In this document: positions 41,641-44,031 of the stretch, in pieces
How positions within the stretch are numbered: position 1 is the first letter of the stretch
Layout: the number at the start of each line of letters is the position of its first letter
Made by a program: the position numbers and the translations under genes
Assembly: GCA_943704525.1 (NCBI GenBank)
Contig: CALSCQ010002529.1
Location: 1-44,031 of the forward strand
Reading direction: 5' to 3'
Length of the DNA stretch: 44,031 nt
Source of the DNA: Pigoraptor vietnamica
Lineage: Eukaryota; Opisthokonta; Filasterea
Notes under the pieces: generated by a model
What the model saw: only the letters and a program-made list of their open reading frames with translations
Told to the model about the DNA's origin: nothing
Database searches by the model: none

Positions 41641-44000
41641 TGTGTGTTGTGTGTGTGTGTGTGTGTGTATGTGTGTGTGTGTTGTGTGTGTGTGTGTGTG
41701 TATGTGTGTGGTGTGTGTGTGTATGTGTGTGTGTGTGTGCGTGTGTGTGCGTGTGTGTGCGTGTTATTTCAAAGCAAGCAAGTGTGTGTCGCATCCAACG
41801 CGCGTGCATAGCGTGCAGTTTGTTCACAAGAGAATCCCGCTTAACTTCGCAGGGCTGCGCTCGTCGTCGCGCGCCGCCCAGTGCGAGGCCGTCGCATTTT
41901 TCCCTCGCCTTTTCTCGCAGTTTCCGTCGCCGGTCATTGCGAACACGGCGCTGTTGAAGCTCTCTGACCTATTCCGCACTGGGTGAGTGGGTGAGCTTGT
42001 GCGCTGTGCGTCACTATATGCGCAGCACTCCCGTAGCTCATCTCCAAAGCATGCTGTTTTGTATTCGCTTCCTTCGCCTTCATAGCTTATTCACTGAGTG
42101 AGCCTGTGCGCTGGCCACATAGGGGCCCTAATGTGGCCCTGTGTCATCTCCAAAGCATGCTGTTTTAAATTCGCTTCCTTCGCCTCCATAGCTTATTTCG
42201 CACTGTGTGGGCACAGGTTTGTGCGTCATGTGCGGCACACCTCTAGCCCTGTGTCATCGCCAAGGAATGCTGTTTCGTATTCTTCCTTCGCCTCAATAGC
42301 TGTGACGCTCGCGGGGCAATTGGCCTCCTTCCTCTCTCTACTGAGTTAGCTGGTGTTGTGTTCCTTTGGCTTGATATTGTCCACTCACGCGGATAACCGC
42401 GCGTGTGCCCAGGGACAATACGCTGCGCGCGTGTCTGGTCAGCGTCTTCCGGGAGTCGGCGGCGGACCTTTCCCGCGCCGTGAGCACGGACGAAGTGGTC
42501 CGTCGCTTACACGCCGTGTCGCACAGCAACGACGCCATCGCCCGTTCACTCATGCTGCGCGCATTCGCTGCCCTCGCACCCGTCGTCGCCGACAGCGTGT
42601 GAGTGACGGCGATGTTGTTGTTGTGTGCGCCTCGTTATGTACTGTTTCGATTGTTTGTCATTCTCGACTCGAGTGTTGGGGTCTCGAACGCCTCTGTCCG
42701 TTTGCAATGGAGCCCTCTTTCTGCACGCCCTCTTCAGTTGTTCTGTCGATTGAATCAGTTTCCTCGCAGTGACGTCCACCACTGCGTCACCGTGTCACTC
42801 GCGTCGCGCACACCCGAGGAAGCGACGTCCGCCATCGAGGCTGCCGACGCCATTTCCGAGCGCTCGGCAGCATTCGCCGCGTCCGTCGCAGACGCGGCGG
42901 CCACCATGGTCGACTCTTCCGACACGCCGTTGGACCGCAAGGCCTCTCTCGCGCGCCTCTTCCGACACGCACACCGCAGCGATGCCGCGGCTGCGCGTTC
43001 TATGGAGCTGTGCATGGCGCTCGTGCGCTCGTACCCCACGCGCGCTTTCGTCCTTGCCGCGACGACATCCATGACGCAACTGGCCACGCGCGCTGTTCGC
43101 TCCGGTGTGGTTCCTCCCCTTCTTTCGTTCTTGTTGGCTCTTGCCGCCGAGGACCCACGCTCGTGCGTGCAATCGCACTGTGCTCTTCATGTGGCCACGC
43201 TCGCCCGCGTCGCACCACAAGAGTTCGATGGGACGCACGTAGCCTCCATGGCGCGCCTTCTGTTACGCGACGGTAACGATCGAGCACGCCGCTGGTTATT
43301 CGTCGCTGCGACGCGCCTGTTTGAGGGGCGGCTGCTCGCAGCCTGCGCGGGGACGTTGGCAGCGACGTCGCTTGTCGATGCATTGTTGGGGTGTGTGTCT
43401 TTGAGCGGCTCCCTCGCTGCATCTGCGCTCGGCGCGCTGTCAGAGGCTTCCTCAGCAAACCTCCTTTCCACTTCGGACGTCCGTGTGATGGCCACGTCGT
43501 TGTGTGCGCGCGCGGTTTCGGGGCACCTGGGCGCCACGTGGAGCGACGACGACGTGCACGGCGCATTGAATGCGGTTGTCAGCGATTCGATACGCGACGA
43601 AGAGTGTGCACGTACATGTGCCGGTGTGGTTGTGTCCCTCTTGTCCCATGCACGCAATGGCGAGTCGTTGGTGTCCCGTACAGACGGCTCTCGCTTGGCA
43701 CTTTGCTTGCGTTTGCTCGGACGTCTGTTTGGCCTGACGGGGGATCGTGTGGAGTGGGCGGCGTCCGTGTGCGAGGCCGTCGAGCGTATTCCGTTTGAAC
43801 CGGCGCTCCACGGCGATGTTGCGCGTTGCCTTCTACGGCTCAGGGCCCCGTCACAGTTGTTGCAAGCGCACGCGCGGTCACGTGCGGAGGCGATTGGGCG
43901 CGGCGACTCGACGTACGACGACTTTCAGTTTGCGCGCGACGCCCTTCGAATGGGACATCCGGGGCTCGCAGTGGACGTGCTTGCTGCATTGGAGGGGCGG
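41334..44000 (+). CDS. INTS7: Integrator complex subunit 7 (INTS7), 5' part
   Basis: Four exons, 41334-41469, 41853-41982, 42413-42598 and 42770-44000, give 561 aa. A GTGAGT donor follows at 44001, so the gene continues past the window. Identification rests on QCEAVAFFPRLFSQFPSPVI and NTALLKLSDLFRTGDNTLRA, which align with the INTS7 signature (QCEAVVRFPRLF, then LKLADVFR.GN..LR). Next come HSNDAIARSLMLRAFAALAP and VHHCVTVSLASR, then ARM/HEAT-like alpha-solenoid repeats (for example SYPTRAFVLAATTSMTQLA). INTS7 is a structural subunit of Integrator, the nuclear complex that cleaves snRNA and nascent Pol II transcripts and attenuates transcription. The N-terminal 45 residues are Ser/Ala/Pro-rich. 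Intron 1 carries a long GT microsatellite, and intron 2 contains tandem copies of the exon 2/intron 2 boundary. The C-terminal half is not in view. Confidence 0.88.
41532..41764. repeat. Long GT microsatellite in INTS7 intron 1
   Basis: About 230 bp of (GT)n with sparse AT, GC and TT interruptions lie in intron 41470-41852. Recurring TGTTGTG and TATGTG interruptions show that segments were duplicated internally. Confidence 0.95.
41971..42300. repeat. Three-copy tandem repeat over the INTS7 exon 2 / intron 2 junction
   Basis: Units of roughly 105-115 bp start at about 41971, 42087 and 42191. The first unit begins in exon 2 coding sequence (ATTCCGCACTGGGTGAGTG, with the real donor at 41983). 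Copies 2 and 3 read CTTATTCACTGAGTGAG and CTTATTTCGCACTGTGTGG at the same place. The shared tail is (T)CATC(T/G)CCAA(A/G)G(C/A)ATGCTGTTT, then TTCCTTCGCC(T)(T/C)(C)ATAGCT. The last two units are intronic. Confidence 0.85.
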
Positions 44001-44031
44001 GTGAGTGGGCGTGTTCGGGAGGGCAAGGGGG

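Overview
This window is nuclear DNA of a GC-rich, intron-dense, compact eukaryotic genome. Splicing is spliceosomal: about 66 GT-AG or GC-AG introns, mostly 60-500 bp, can be placed by joining conserved protein families exon to exon. Gene content points to a free-living unicellular eukaryote that builds centrioles or flagella: a POC16/WDR90 homologue, a kinesin-14, Integrator subunit 7, VPS15, Got1 and a ZIP9-type zinc transporter. An arginine deiminase-type enzyme is also present, which is patchy in eukaryotes. I cannot name the lineage from sequence alone. The window opens with 30 G and ends in GGGGG, so it may be a scaffold bounded by G-homopolymers.

Layout. 99-551 (+): last two exons of a phospholipase D. 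807-3049 (-): a membrane-anchored SDR-epimerase/glycosyltransferase fusion. 3050-6052: gene-poor, with a decayed ankyrin-like fragment near 5 kb. 6053-8077 (+): ZIP9-like transporter. 8710-10824 (-): SCP/CTDSP-type phosphatase. 11816-15111 (-): C-terminal-motor kinesin-14. 15662-16764 (+): Got1. 17253-24401 (+): POC16/WDR90, 1890 aa. 24733-32431 (-): VPS15/PIK3R4, 1540 aa. 33010-36155 (+): tandem arginine deiminase + CtlX-type protein, 802 aa. 36321-39731 (-): RIO1 kinase. 40190-40740 (+): frameshifted leucine-rich-repeat pseudogene. 41334-44000 (+): 5' part of INTS7, running off the end.

The genes are mostly unrelated housekeeping genes and I see no operon-like logic. Two pairs are divergent (kinesin/Got1, VPS15/deiminase). 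Several are convergent with short 3' gaps. Dinucleotide (CA/GT) microsatellites, small minisatellites and poly-G tracts sit almost entirely in introns.

The most interesting item is the 802-aa protein at 33010-36155. It fuses a complete arginine deiminase-like domain to a CtlX-like (citrulline utilisation hydrolase family) domain, and both catalytic cysteines and histidines are present. A single polypeptide turning arginine into ornithine through citrulline is a plausible, testable reading. Second is the type II membrane protein at 807-3049: its epimerase half has lost the catalytic Lys of the YxxxK motif and is fused to a putative glycosyltransferase. Exon models were built by hand from splice signals, phase and family conservation, with no transcript evidence.
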